NCBI GenBank assembly: GCA_025934475.1
Contig: JAICXZ010000086.1
Coordinates: 1-8,594, forward strand
Length of the DNA stretch: 8,594 bases
Reading direction: 5' to 3'
Source of the DNA: Mucilaginibacter sp.
GTDB lineage: Bacteria > Bacteroidota > Bacteroidia > Sphingobacteriales > Sphingobacteriaceae
Part shown: positions 1-6,606 of the stretch, one piece after another
Layout: every line of letters starts with the position of its first letter
Position numbering within the stretch: the first letter of the stretch is position 1
Translations under genes and position numbers: made by a program
The notes under the pieces: generated by a model
Seen by the model: the letters and a program-made list of their open reading frames with translations, nothing else
The model's database searches: none
Told to the model about the DNA's origin: nothing

Positions 1-2
1 AA

Positions 3-54
3 ATTCTAAACTCTAAGTTCTATTTTTTGTCATTTTAGAATTTAGAGTTTAGCA
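3..54. repeat. Palindromic element made of 7-bp units, 3' of the histidine kinase gene
   Basis: The left half reads as three heptads (ATTCTAA, ACTCTAA, GTTCTAT at 3-23) and the right half as three inverted heptads (TTTAGAA, TTTAGAG, TTTAGCA at 34-54). Bases 6-22 and 36-52 form a 17-bp inverted repeat with one mismatch (17 against 41, a G.U pair if transcribed rightward) around a 13-base T-rich loop. It lies about 20 bp past the stop codon of the leftward kinase gene, so it could act as a terminator or 3' hairpin. There is no GC-rich stem with a clean U-tract, so I call it a repeat. The heptad structure is seen directly; any function is inference. Confidence 0.75.
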
Positions 55-73
55 ATTATAATTTGAGAGCGGC

Positions 74-2836
74 TTAGACGCGGACCTTCTGGTACCTCGC
101 CAGCTTCTCATACAAGCCCTTGGGATCAAATGGTTTCAGGATGTAATCGTTCATGCCCGCGTTTTCGATCTCGTTGATCTCGCTGTTCAGCATTGAAGCG
201 GTTAGTGCAATTATTGTCAACTGCTTGTAATAAGCTTCCTCCTTCGAGCGGATGATCTGTGTCGCCTCGAGGCCGCCCATTACCGGCATGTGGATGTCCA
301 TCAATACTACGTCCAAGTTTGGATTTGCTTCTACCTTTTCCACCGCTTCCTGCCCATTCTCAGCAAACTCAATGTTTGCACCCCACTTAGTAAGCACCTT
401 GTTGATCAATAACCTGTTGATTTGATTGTCGTCAACAACCAGTACGTTCAATTGTAAACCTGTTTCCACTATATTATTGTTATTAGCAGCCTTTATTGGC
501 TCTTTGTCAAATTTAATTGTAAACCAGAAAGTCGATCCTTTGCCCGGAACACTATCCACATGAATCTCGGCGCCATGCAGTTCGATCAGCTTTTTGGTGA
601 TCGCCAAACCGAGGCCGGTACCTCCGTATTTACGCGAGGTGCTTGATTCGGCCTGCTTAAACGACTCAAAGATGGTGTTTATTTTGTCATTAGCAATGCC
701 TATACCCGTATCCGAGATGGCGAAACGTATCTTCACATAGCTTTCCGTCTGCCCCATTACCTGTAAATCGATGGTTACGCCGCCTTCGTCAGTAAATTTC
801 ACAGCGTTACCCATCAGGTTCAGCAACACCTGGCAAAGCCGGGTTCTGTCGCCGATGATCGTTTGGGGAACAGCTCCGTCGATATTATATCTTATGTAAA
901 TCTTTTTCTCGCTTGCATTGAACTGCATCGAGCTGGCGATACTCTGCACCAAGTCATGCACCTCTACCGGTGTACGCTCCAGTTCAATATTGCCGGTTTC
1001 TATCTTCGTGAAATCCAGCACATTATTGATCAGCGTCATCAGGTTTTCGGCCGAGAATTTGAGGATACCCAGGTTTTCTTTGCGTATCTCTTCTGTGTTA
1101 TCATCCAGCAACAAGTGCGACATGCCGATTACCGCATTCAGCGGCGTCCGAATCTCGTGACTCATTACCGAAATGAACATGTCTTTAGCACGGCTCAACT
1201 GCAATGCCTCTTCCTTAGCCGAAATCAATTCCATCTCAGCCCTCTTTTTGGCTGTGATGTCGATGATCACCTCTATGTACTTATCAACAGCGCCGTCTTT
1301 GTCAAGAATAACAGAATTGATAACCGATATCCATAGCGGCTGCCCATCTTTACGATATACCAGTAAATCGACCTCGAAAGATTGCTTGTTGCGCGAAAAC
1401 TCCCTGGATTTATAGATGATAGACATATCGGTAAGCTCACCCTTGAGTATGTCGCCCAAAGGTTTACCCTGTGCATCTTCGATGCTATATCCGGTTATTT
1501 TTTCGAATGCTTTATTAACCCATTCAACTTTGCCCCGCCGGTCATTGATAACAACGCCGCTGGTGGTACTGCTGGCCACCATAGACAGCATCGCATTTTG
1601 CTCCTCGGCTTTTTTACGTTCGCTAATATCAACCATTACGCCAACCTGGCGTTCGATATTACCGGCTTCATCCAGCAGCGGCGTATTTGAAACGTGCACC
1701 CAAATTGGCGTGCCGTTTTTGCGATATATTTTAAGCTCGATCTCGAAAGGGCGATTTTCATTAGCCGCTTCGACTGCCGAGTTGTAAACGGTCATATCCG
1801 TTTCGTCACCTATAAGCATTCTATCGTACGAGCGGCCGCACATCTCGTTCAGCGAATACCCCAGCAATTTTTCCTGGGCCTCGTTGATCCAAATTATTTT
1901 CCCTTCACCGTCTCGTATGATAATACCGCTTGGCGATTTACGTGCCGCAAACGAAAGAATATCCAGGTCGCTCTCAGCCTTACGCTGCGAGGTAATATCC
2001 CGCCCTGTGGCGTACCACTTTCCTTCTTTAAATACCAGTTGCCAGCCAATCCATTTTAGTTCACGGGTTGTTGTCAATACAGGTGTAGAAATGTCGAATG
2101 AGCGCCGTTGTTTGGCCATCCCGTTCTTGATCATCTGGCGGGATGAGACGGTAATGCCTTCAGAAAAGAAATTCCAGAAAACATGGCCTATGGCTTGCGA
2201 TGGCTTATATCCCAAAACATCGGCCGCCGCCTGATTGATCATCTCGATACGGTACTCCTTGTCCATCACACAGTGTATCCCTGCCGATGAATTAAAGAGA
2301 TTATTAAAATCTTTATCCCGCTGGCGCACTTCTTTTAGTTCCATCCGTTGGCGATTCGAAACCAGGTGCGAGATCACATTGCCGGCCAGTGTACATAGGG
2401 CCTGCAATTGGTCGTCCTGTAGTTTGCGCGGAACAACGTCCATTACGCAAAGCGCACCCAAACGATACCCGTTAGGATCAATCAGCGGCGCTCCGGCATA
2501 AAAACGAATATGCGGTTCGTTTACAACGAATATGTTATTTCTAAGCGTTTCGTGCAGCAGCAGGTCTTCTATCTCGAGAGCCTGTCCACCAGCGATGGTA
2601 TGTGTGCAAAAGGCATCTGCCCGGGCAGTATGTTTCAGGTCGACGCCAACGCTCGATTTGATCCACTGCTTATCTGCATCAATAAAAGTAATGAGGGCAA
2701 TTGGGGTTCCGCACACAAAGGAAGCCAGGCGCGCAATCGCGTCCAGTTCCTTCTGCGGCGAATTGTCCAGGTGCTGGTAGGCACCAAGGGCTGTCAGGCG
2801 TTTATCTTCTGAAACTACTTGTTGAATTTTGTTCAC
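74..2836 (-). CDS. Soluble hybrid sensor histidine kinase (GAF-PAS-PAS-PAS-HisKA-HATPase_c-REC)
   Basis: This 920-residue protein autophosphorylates on histidine in response to an unknown signal and passes the phosphate to its own receiver domain, probably feeding a phosphorelay. An N-terminal GAF domain spans about 10-165, followed by PAS domains at about 175-290, 295-412 and 418-533. HisKA is at 550-615, with phosphoacceptor H560 in SHEIRTPLN. The ATPase domain at about 655-777 has N677 in the N-box, DTGIGI at 709-714 and GGTGLGL at 738-744. The receiver at about 797-915 has D802/D803, phosphoacceptor D847, T879 and K901. All catalytic residues are present. I see no signal peptide, membrane segment or DNA-binding output domain, so it should be cytoplasmic and act through a separate protein. 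The start is GTG: the only in-frame codons back to the glyA stop are five non-start codons. It probably shares the glyA transcript. The ligand and partner cannot be read from the sequence. Confidence 0.95.
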   Translation of the reverse strand: MNKIQQVVSEDKRLTALGAYQHLDNSPQKELDAIARLASFVCGTPIALITFIDADKQWIKSSVGVDLKHTARADAFCTHTIAGGQALEIEDLLLHETLRNNIFVVNEPHIRFYAGAPLIDPNGYRLGALCVMDVVPRKLQDDQLQALCTLAGNVISHLVSNRQRMELKEVRQRDKDFNNLFNSSAGIHCVMDKEYRIEMINQAAADVLGYKPSQAIGHVFWNFFSEGITVSSRQMIKNGMAKQRRSFDISTPVLTTTRELKWIGWQLVFKEGKWYATGRDITSQRKAESDLDILSFAARKSPSGIIIRDGEGKIIWINEAQEKLLGYSLNEMCGRSYDRMLIGDETDMTVYNSAVEAANENRPFEIELKIYRKNGTPIWVHVSNTPLLDEAGNIERQVGVMVDISERKKAEEQNAMLSMVASSTTSGVVINDRRGKVEWVNKAFEKITGYSIEDAQGKPLGDILKGELTDMSIIYKSREFSRNKQSFEVDLLVYRKDGQPLWISVINSVILDKDGAVDKYIEVIIDITAKKRAEMELISAKEEALQLSRAKDMFISVMSHEIRTPLNAVIGMSHLLLDDNTEEIRKENLGILKFSAENLMTLINNVLDFTKIETGNIELERTPVEVHDLVQSIASSMQFNASEKKIYIRYNIDGAVPQTIIGDRTRLCQVLLNLMGNAVKFTDEGGVTIDLQVMGQTESYVKIRFAISDTGIGIANDKINTIFESFKQAESSTSRKYGGTGLGLAITKKLIELHGAEIHVDSVPGKGSTFWFTIKFDKEPIKAANNNNIVETGLQLNVLVVDDNQINRLLINKVLTKWGANIEFAENGQEAVEKVEANPNLDVVLMDIHMPVMGGLEATQIIRSKEEAYYKQLTIIALTASMLNSEINEIENAGMNDYILKPFDPKGLYEKLARYQKVRV

Positions 2837-2851
2837 TGTCTGTTCCGGGCA

Positions 2852-4126
2852 TTATTGCCGGTACAATGGAAAATTTTCCATCAACCGATGCACCCTTTTA
2901 CGTATTTTACGCAAAGAAGGTTCATTCTCCGGATCAGTAATTACAGCATCAATAAGTTCAACAATCTGGTCCATTTGCTTCTCTTTTAAGCCGCGGGTAG
3001 TGATGGCAGCAGTGCCTACGCGAATACCCGAAGTAACGAACGGCGACTTATCATCAAACGGAACCATATTTTTATTCACAGTTATATCGGCAGCAACAAG
3101 AGCATTCTCTGCAGCTTTACCGGTAATATTTTTATTGCGAAGGTCGATCAGCATCAGGTGGTTATCGGTACCGCCCGAAATAAGTTCGTAACCGCGGCTA
3201 ACAAAGGCCTGGGCCATAGCCGCAGCATTCTTTTTCACCTGAACGATGTATTTCATGTAGTCTTCGCTCAAGGCTTCGCCGAAGGCAACCGCCTTAGCAG
3301 CGATGATATGCTCCAGAGGACCGCCCTGCGTACCAGGGAATACGGCCATATCCAGCAGCGACGACATCATTCTAATTTCACCCTTTGGTGTTTTAAGACC
3401 CCATGGATTTTCAAAATCCTTACCCATCATAATGATACCACCACGCGGGCCACGCAAGGTTTTATGTGTAGTAGTGCTTACAATATGGCAGTATGGCAGC
3501 GGATCATTCAGCAAGCCCCTTGCGATTAAACCTGCAGGGTGTGAGATATCGGCCAAAACCAGAGCACCTACCTTATCAGCTACTTTCCGGATGAACTCAT
3601 AATCCCAATCACGTGAGTAAGCCGAAGCGCCGCAAATGATCATCTTTGGCTTTTGCTCCAGGGCAACTTTCTCCAGATGCTCATAATCCACACGACCGGT
3701 CTCCTTTTTAACTCCATAAAAATGAGGCTCGTACAATTTACCCGAAAAGTTTACGGGCGATCCATGAGTTAAGTGACCACCATGAGAAAGATCAAAACCT
3801 AATATTTTGTCTCCGGGTTGCAGGCAAGCCAGCATCACGGCAGCATTTGCCTGGGCTCCTGAGTGTGGCTGAACGTTCACCCACTCGGCATTGAACAACT
3901 GTTTAGCCCGGTCGATAGCAATAGTCTCGATCTCGTCAACCACCTGGCAGCCGCCATAATAGCGTTTACCGGGCAACCCTTCGGCATATTTATTGGTAGC
4001 AACAGAGCCTGCGGCCTCCATCACCTGCCTGGTCACAAAGTTTTCCGAAGCGATCAGTTCAATGCCTTCCTCCTGGCGTTGTTGCTCGTCATCCAGCAGC
4101 TTAAATATCAGTTTGTCTCTTTTCAT
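2852..4126 (-). CDS. glyA: Serine hydroxymethyltransferase
   Basis: This PLP enzyme interconverts serine plus tetrahydrofolate with glycine plus 5,10-methylenetetrahydrofolate, the main entry of one-carbon units for purine, thymidylate and methionine synthesis in the cytoplasm. Its 424 residues match the usual bacterial length of about 415-430. Visible signatures are SENF near residue 27, RYYGG at 55-59, D193 and H196 in ADISHPAGL (stacking on and holding the cofactor), the PLP-binding K222 in [13 protein letters not shown], and R369 in SGIRVGTAA, which in the family binds the substrate carboxylate. Nothing is missing or truncated. The ATG at 4126 gives the standard N-terminus. The kinase gene begins 15 bp after the stop codon, so the two are probably co-transcribed, with glyA first. 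I found no convincing promoter; it should lie in the 178-bp region shared with the divergent gene at 4305. Confidence 0.98.
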   Translation of the reverse strand: MKRDKLIFKLLDDEQQRQEEGIELIASENFVTRQVMEAAGSVATNKYAEGLPGKRYYGGCQVVDEIETIAIDRAKQLFNAEWVNVQPHSGAQANAAVMLACLQPGDKILGFDLSHGGHLTHGSPVNFSGKLYEPHFYGVKKETGRVDYEHLEKVALEQKPKMIICGASAYSRDWDYEFIRKVADKVGALVLADISHPAGLIARGLLNDPLPYCHIVSTTTHKTLRGPRGGIIMMGKDFENPWGLKTPKGEIRMMSSLLDMAVFPGTQGGPLEHIIAAKAVAFGEALSEDYMKYIVQVKKNAAAMAQAFVSRGYELISGGTDNHLMLIDLRNKNITGKAAENALVAADITVNKNMVPFDDKSPFVTSGIRVGTAAITTRGLKEKQMDQIVELIDAVITDPENEPSLRKIRKRVHRLMENFPLYRQ

Positions 4127-4160
4127 GTCGGGGTTTAAAATCGGCGGCTAAGTTATGAAT

Positions 4161-4195
4161 TAGATACGAGATATGGGGCTGGTGATTAGTGATTT
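4161..4195. repeat. Degenerate 7-bp-period array in the divergent intergenic region
   Basis: Five consecutive units in constant phase read TAGATAC, GAGATAT, GGGGCTG, GTGATTA, GTGATTT. The third nucleotide is G in all five units, and A follows it in four. The array sits 35-69 bp upstream of the glyA start, where that gene's promoter would be expected. The middle unit is poorly conserved, so this is the weakest of the three heptad arrays in the window. Confidence 0.45.
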
Positions 4196-4254
4196 GTTAA
4201 CTTGTGAGTAGGAATATTGGAGAAAAATCAGCTAACAGGTCAAAAGATTTTTGT

Positions 4255-4287
4255 TTTGGCAAAAACTAAACCTTTAATTTATATTTT
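4255..4287 (+). promoter_or_regulatory. Putative Bacteroidota sigma promoter for the secreted-protein gene
   Basis: A -33 box TTTG (4255-4258) is followed by a 21-bp spacer and the -7 box TATATTTT (4280-4287), which matches TAnnTTTG except at the last base. Transcription would start near 4292-4295, giving a leader of only about 10-13 nt before the ATG at 4305. The leader is A-rich and has no Shine-Dalgarno sequence, as is common in this phylum. Confidence 0.55.
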
Positions 4288-4304
4288 CTTATAGCTAAAA
4301 CCTG

Positions 4305-5567
4305 ATGAAATACTTCGCATTTGTTTTGATATTACTGCTTTCTGCCAAATTTTCAAACGCACAAAAACCTTTTGTGAATTTTTTTGATACTGCGGAAAGT
4401 ATTCAAAAAAAGCACCCGGAAAACTACATTATTCCAATCAAAGCGATTATAAAGCTAAAACCGGATTCTGCGGATCAATTTTTTAGCTTTTGGTGCCAAT
4501 CTATGATGACCTATTATTCGTTTTTTGGCGATTACCGAAGTACCCTTTTGTATAGTGACGAGTGGCACAATGGCAATCGGGGTTTGATAAAAGAAGAAGC
4601 TAAGTGCGACACAGCCTTTGTTAAAGAACATCATCTAGTCAATGCAGAAGAATATATTACTTCCCAGGCTTCTAAACACCAGGTTGTAATGATCAATGAA
4701 GCTCATTATTTTCCGGCTAATCGTGCTTTTGTATTATCCATGCTGAGGCGCTTTTATGACACTGGTTATCGATACATGCCAATCGAGACTATTGGCGATT
4801 CGCTCATTAACGAGAAAAAATATCCCGACTTAAATACTGGATTTTATACAAAAGAACCAATGTATGGTGAAATGATACGGGAAGCTAAAAGAATTGGATT
4901 CAAGATTATTCGATATGATTACGGATTGGACAAATGTGACGATAAGGGCAAAGACGGTTACTATTGCGATCGTTTTAGAGATTCATTAATGGCGGTTCAC
5001 CTCAACGAAATAATTAAAAGGGACCCGCAGGCTAAAATACTTGTCTATGCCGGGCATGACCATATACATGAAGGAACCACGACCAGCTGGAAAAAAATGG
5101 CACAGTTTTTTAAAGAAATGACCGGCATCAATCCATATACCGTGGAAACTACTGTGCAACTGGAGCATTTTTATCCGCAGATGGATCATAAAGAGTTTGT
5201 TGCCGTGAATCGGCTGTCTAAAATTTCCAAACCGGTGATAGCTTTAAAGGGTGATGAGCCATGGCACGGCGATTTTGTAGATGTAACTGTAATATTCCCG
5301 AAATATCTGAACAAAGGCTCGCGACCTTCTTACCTGAGCCTTGATGGCCGAAGGAAATTTTACAACGTTGGCGGACGGGGCATCAAACCTGGCGAGCTTG
5401 TCCAAGCCTTTTATGCTAACGAGAAACCCGGACAACGAATTCCCGCTGATCAATTCATTGCCGGGAACCAAAATGAAGGATTATACCTCTTTAAAGGGAA
5501 ATATGAACTGGAGATTAAAGATGATAATGGTAATTTATTGAGATCAACCAAGATAGTCGTAAACTAA
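4305..5567 (+). CDS. Secreted protein of unknown function, erythromycin esterase/ChaN-like fold suspected
   Basis: I do not recognise a named family with certainty. The 420-residue product starts with a Sec signal peptide (K2, hydrophobic core 4-13, likely cleavage after SNA at 17-19), so it should be periplasmic or exported. The mature part has NEAH at 131-134 followed by R140, an acidic strand end YMPIET at 158-162, and YAGHDHIHEG at 248-257. That order (Glu-x-His motif, Glu after a strand, Gly-His-rich strand end) resembles the erythromycin esterase and ChaN/TIKI hydrolase-like fold; this is inference from motif shape. C211 and C221 flank an acidic loop and could form a disulfide. Residues from about 310 look like an extra beta-rich C-terminal domain ending in a strand-turn-strand (KYELEIKDDNGN). 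Hand counts give about 40% GC, lower than its neighbours, especially in the first half. It is monocistronic and converges with scpA. The call of a real gene is firm; the fold is tentative. Confidence 0.6.
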   Translation: MKYFAFVLILLLSAKFSNAQKPFVNFFDTAESIQKKHPENYIIPIKAIIKLKPDSADQFFSFWCQSMMTYYSFFGDYRSTLLYSDEWHNGNRGLIKEEAKCDTAFVKEHHLVNAEEYITSQASKHQVVMINEAHYFPANRAFVLSMLRRFYDTGYRYMPIETIGDSLINEKKYPDLNTGFYTKEPMYGEMIREAKRIGFKIIRYDYGLDKCDDKGKDGYYCDRFRDSLMAVHLNEIIKRDPQAKILVYAGHDHIHEGTTTSWKKMAQFFKEMTGINPYTVETTVQLEHFYPQMDHKEFVAVNRLSKISKPVIALKGDEPWHGDFVDVTVIFPKYLNKGSRPSYLSLDGRRKFYNVGGRGIKPGELVQAFYANEKPGQRIPADQFIAGNQNEGLYLFKGKYELEIKDDNGNLLRSTKIVVN

Positions 5568-5611
5568 TATGTGTGGACCAGCCGAGCCTGCAATTGTTGA
5601 ATGACGATTAT

Positions 5612-5644
5612 AGCTTTGGTCTTTCTGCTTTTAGCTTTCAGCTC
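5612..5644. repeat. 7-bp-period array between convergent genes
   Basis: Five units in exact phase read AGCTTTG, GTCTTTC, TGCTTTT, AGCTTTC, AGCTCAC (last unit runs into the scpA end). The CT of each unit falls at 5614, 5621, 5628, 5635 and 5642, and CTTT is intact in four. The array fills the right part of the 78-bp gap between the stop of the rightward gene (5567) and the stop of scpA (5646). No GC-rich terminator hairpin is visible in this gap, so the array or overlapping transcription may be what ends both transcripts. Confidence 0.65.
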
Positions 5645-5645
5645 A

Positions 5646-6383
5646 CTACGCTGCCGAAATCCAAAAATTATTGAATCCCAATCCTATCTGAATTTTGATC
5701 AACTCCTGCTGTAGCATCTCGAGCATTGCCAGGAAGTTATAGACAAAATGCACCTTGTTTTCTGAACGACTAGCTATCGACTTGAAATCGAGCTTTTCGT
5801 TGATGGCAAGCAGATCATTGATGGCGCGCTTTTGTTCTTCGATCGTGTATGGATACTGAACCACGGTATGTTTTACCTCTTCGGTACGGTTCTGGAAGCG
5901 TTTAGTTACTCTCTCGTAAACCTTCATCAGCTTGTATAGACTGATCTCGGAAAGCTCTTCGCCTGGTACGCTCACATTACCCACTTGCTGAAGATCGTAG
6001 GCAATATTGCCACGTTTTTCGCGGGCAAAGCGGTCTTCCTCCATCGGGCGCAACTGCTCGCAAATTTCTTTGAACTTCTTGTACTCGATCAGCTTGCGAA
6101 TCAGTTCTGCTTTCGGGTCATGCTCGCTGCCCTCCTCAGCCTCATAGCGCGGCAACAGCATTTTGGCCTTGATGCGCATCAAGGTAGCCGCCACGTAGAT
6201 GAACTCGCTGGCCAGTTCCATGTTCAGGCTGTTCATCTCATGGATATAGTTCAGGAAATCGTCCGTAATACGGGCGATTGGAATATCGTGTATATCCAGT
6301 TCATCACGCTCGATGAAAAACAACAGCAGGTCAAACGGGCCTTCGAATTGTGGTAACCTTATCGCAAAACTTTCTTCAGTCAT
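5646..6383 (-). CDS. scpA: Segregation and condensation protein A
   Basis: ScpA is the kleisin that bridges the SMC dimer and, with ScpB, forms the bacterial condensin that compacts and separates sister chromosomes. Its 245 residues fit the family's usual size. The N-terminal SMC-neck-binding region shows the family pattern FEGPFDLLLFFIE (13-25), then LDIHDIPIARIT (29-40) and the helical stretch ELASEFIYVAATLMRIKAK (57-74) ahead of MLLPRY. A charged middle linker (about 80-175) would carry the ScpB-binding part. The C-terminal winged helix that contacts the SMC head is at about 180-245, ending VHFVYNFLAMLEMLQQELIK (211-230). The ATG at 6383 is right, since the next Met would remove the SMC-binding helices. 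It stands alone; scpB is not in the window. A strong -7 box lies only 7 bp upstream of the ATG. Confidence 0.96.
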   Translation of the reverse strand: MTEESFAIRLPQFEGPFDLLLFFIERDELDIHDIPIARITDDFLNYIHEMNSLNMELASEFIYVAATLMRIKAKMLLPRYEAEEGSEHDPKAELIRKLIEYKKFKEICEQLRPMEEDRFAREKRGNIAYDLQQVGNVSVPGEELSEISLYKLMKVYERVTKRFQNRTEEVKHTVVQYPYTIEEQKRAINDLLAINEKLDFKSIASRSENKVHFVYNFLAMLEMLQQELIKIQIGLGFNNFWISAA

Positions 6384-6390
6384 CAGAAAT

Positions 6391-6427
6391 CAAAAGTATA
6401 TGGAAACAACTCCGCTCGTCGGCAAAA
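6391..6427 (-). promoter_or_regulatory. Putative scpA promoter, nearly leaderless
   Basis: On the minus strand the -7 box TACTTTTG (6398 down to 6391) matches TAnnTTTG perfectly. TTTTG at 6427-6423 can serve as the -33 box, with a 24-bp spacer that is slightly long for the class. The -7 box ends 7 bp before the ATG at 6383, so transcription would start at or within a few bases of the start codon. Confidence 0.55.
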
Positions 6428-6452
6428 GTTATTAAGAAATGAAAAAGAAAGT

Positions 6453-6465
6453 GGAAAACTTTTCC
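6453..6465. repeat. 13-bp palindrome in the scpA/dxs divergent region
   Basis: GGAAAA (6453-6458) and TTTTCC (6460-6465) are perfect inverted arms around a single C. It lies between the two divergent promoters, about 26 bp upstream of the scpA -33 box, and could be an operator half shared by both. A palindrome this short in AT-rich DNA may also be chance. Confidence 0.35.
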
Positions 6466-6491
6466 CGGGCAGAACACAGAAAAGGCTTATC

Positions 6492-6539
6492 ATTACACTG
6501 TTAAACTTTTACAGCCGAAGAGTGTTATTACACTATTAA
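6492..6539. repeat. 13-bp direct repeat upstream of dxs
   Basis: ATTACACT(G/A)TTAA occurs at 6492-6504 and 6527-6539, identical at 12 of 13 positions and spaced 35 bp start to start. The second copy also ends a small hairpin, AGTGT (6521-6525) with ACACT (6530-6534). The second copy lies about 35 bp upstream of the dxs -7 box, a suitable place for a regulator, but no known binding consensus is recognised. Confidence 0.5.
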
Positions 6540-6568
6540 TTAAGTTTCTAAACGTATTCACAATAAAA

Positions 6569-6588
6569 AAGCTTATTTTTGTAAGCTT
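6569..6588 (+). promoter_or_regulatory. dxs -7 box inside a perfect inverted repeat
   Basis: TATTTTTG at 6574-6581 matches TAnnTTTG perfectly and would start transcription near 6588, about 20 nt before the dxs ATG. No good -33 TTTG is found at the normal distance, so the promoter may need an activator. AAGCTTA (6569-6575) and TAAGCTT (6582-6588) form perfect 7-bp arms around the TTTTTG centre, so the repeat overlaps the -7 box and the expected start site. Confidence 0.5.
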
Positions 6589-6596
6589 AATTTTTT

Positions 6597-6601
6597 AAGG
6601 A
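6597..6601 (+). promoter_or_regulatory. dxs ribosome binding site
   Basis: AAGGA lies 5 nt upstream of the ATG at 6607. This is the clearest Shine-Dalgarno-like sequence in the window, where the other genes have weak or no such signal, and it supports the chosen dxs start. Confidence 0.55.
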
Positions 6602-6606
6602 CACCC

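Noticed and set aside
418..533. Light-sensing LOV character in the kinase PAS domains
   Set aside because: The cysteine-containing GxNCRFLQ motif of LOV domains is absent from all three PAS domains.
863..1336. Long plus-strand open frame (157 codons) opposite the kinase gene
   Set aside because: It lies entirely antisense to a well-supported kinase coding region, has no family resemblance or promoter, and is typical of frames mirrored from a GC-balanced gene.
2802..2852. 16-codon ORF starting at the ATG that overlaps the glyA stop (TAATG)
   Set aside because: It is out of frame with the kinase, has no recognisable product, and the kinase GAF N-terminus is complete from the GTG at 2836, so neither a frameshift nor a longer start is needed.
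5568..5645. Conventional hairpin terminator between the convergent genes
   Set aside because: No GC-rich stem with a U-tract could be found in this gap; only the heptad array is evident.
6569..6596. Inverted repeat followed by T-run read as a terminator
   Set aside because: It sits just upstream of the dxs ATG and ribosome binding site and overlaps a perfect -7 box; the stem is AT-rich and weak.
6588..6606. Thiamine (TPP) riboswitch before dxs, since the enzyme uses thiamine diphosphate
   Set aside because: The predicted leader is only about 20 nt and no conserved THI-box sequence such as CTGAGA is seen in the upstream region.
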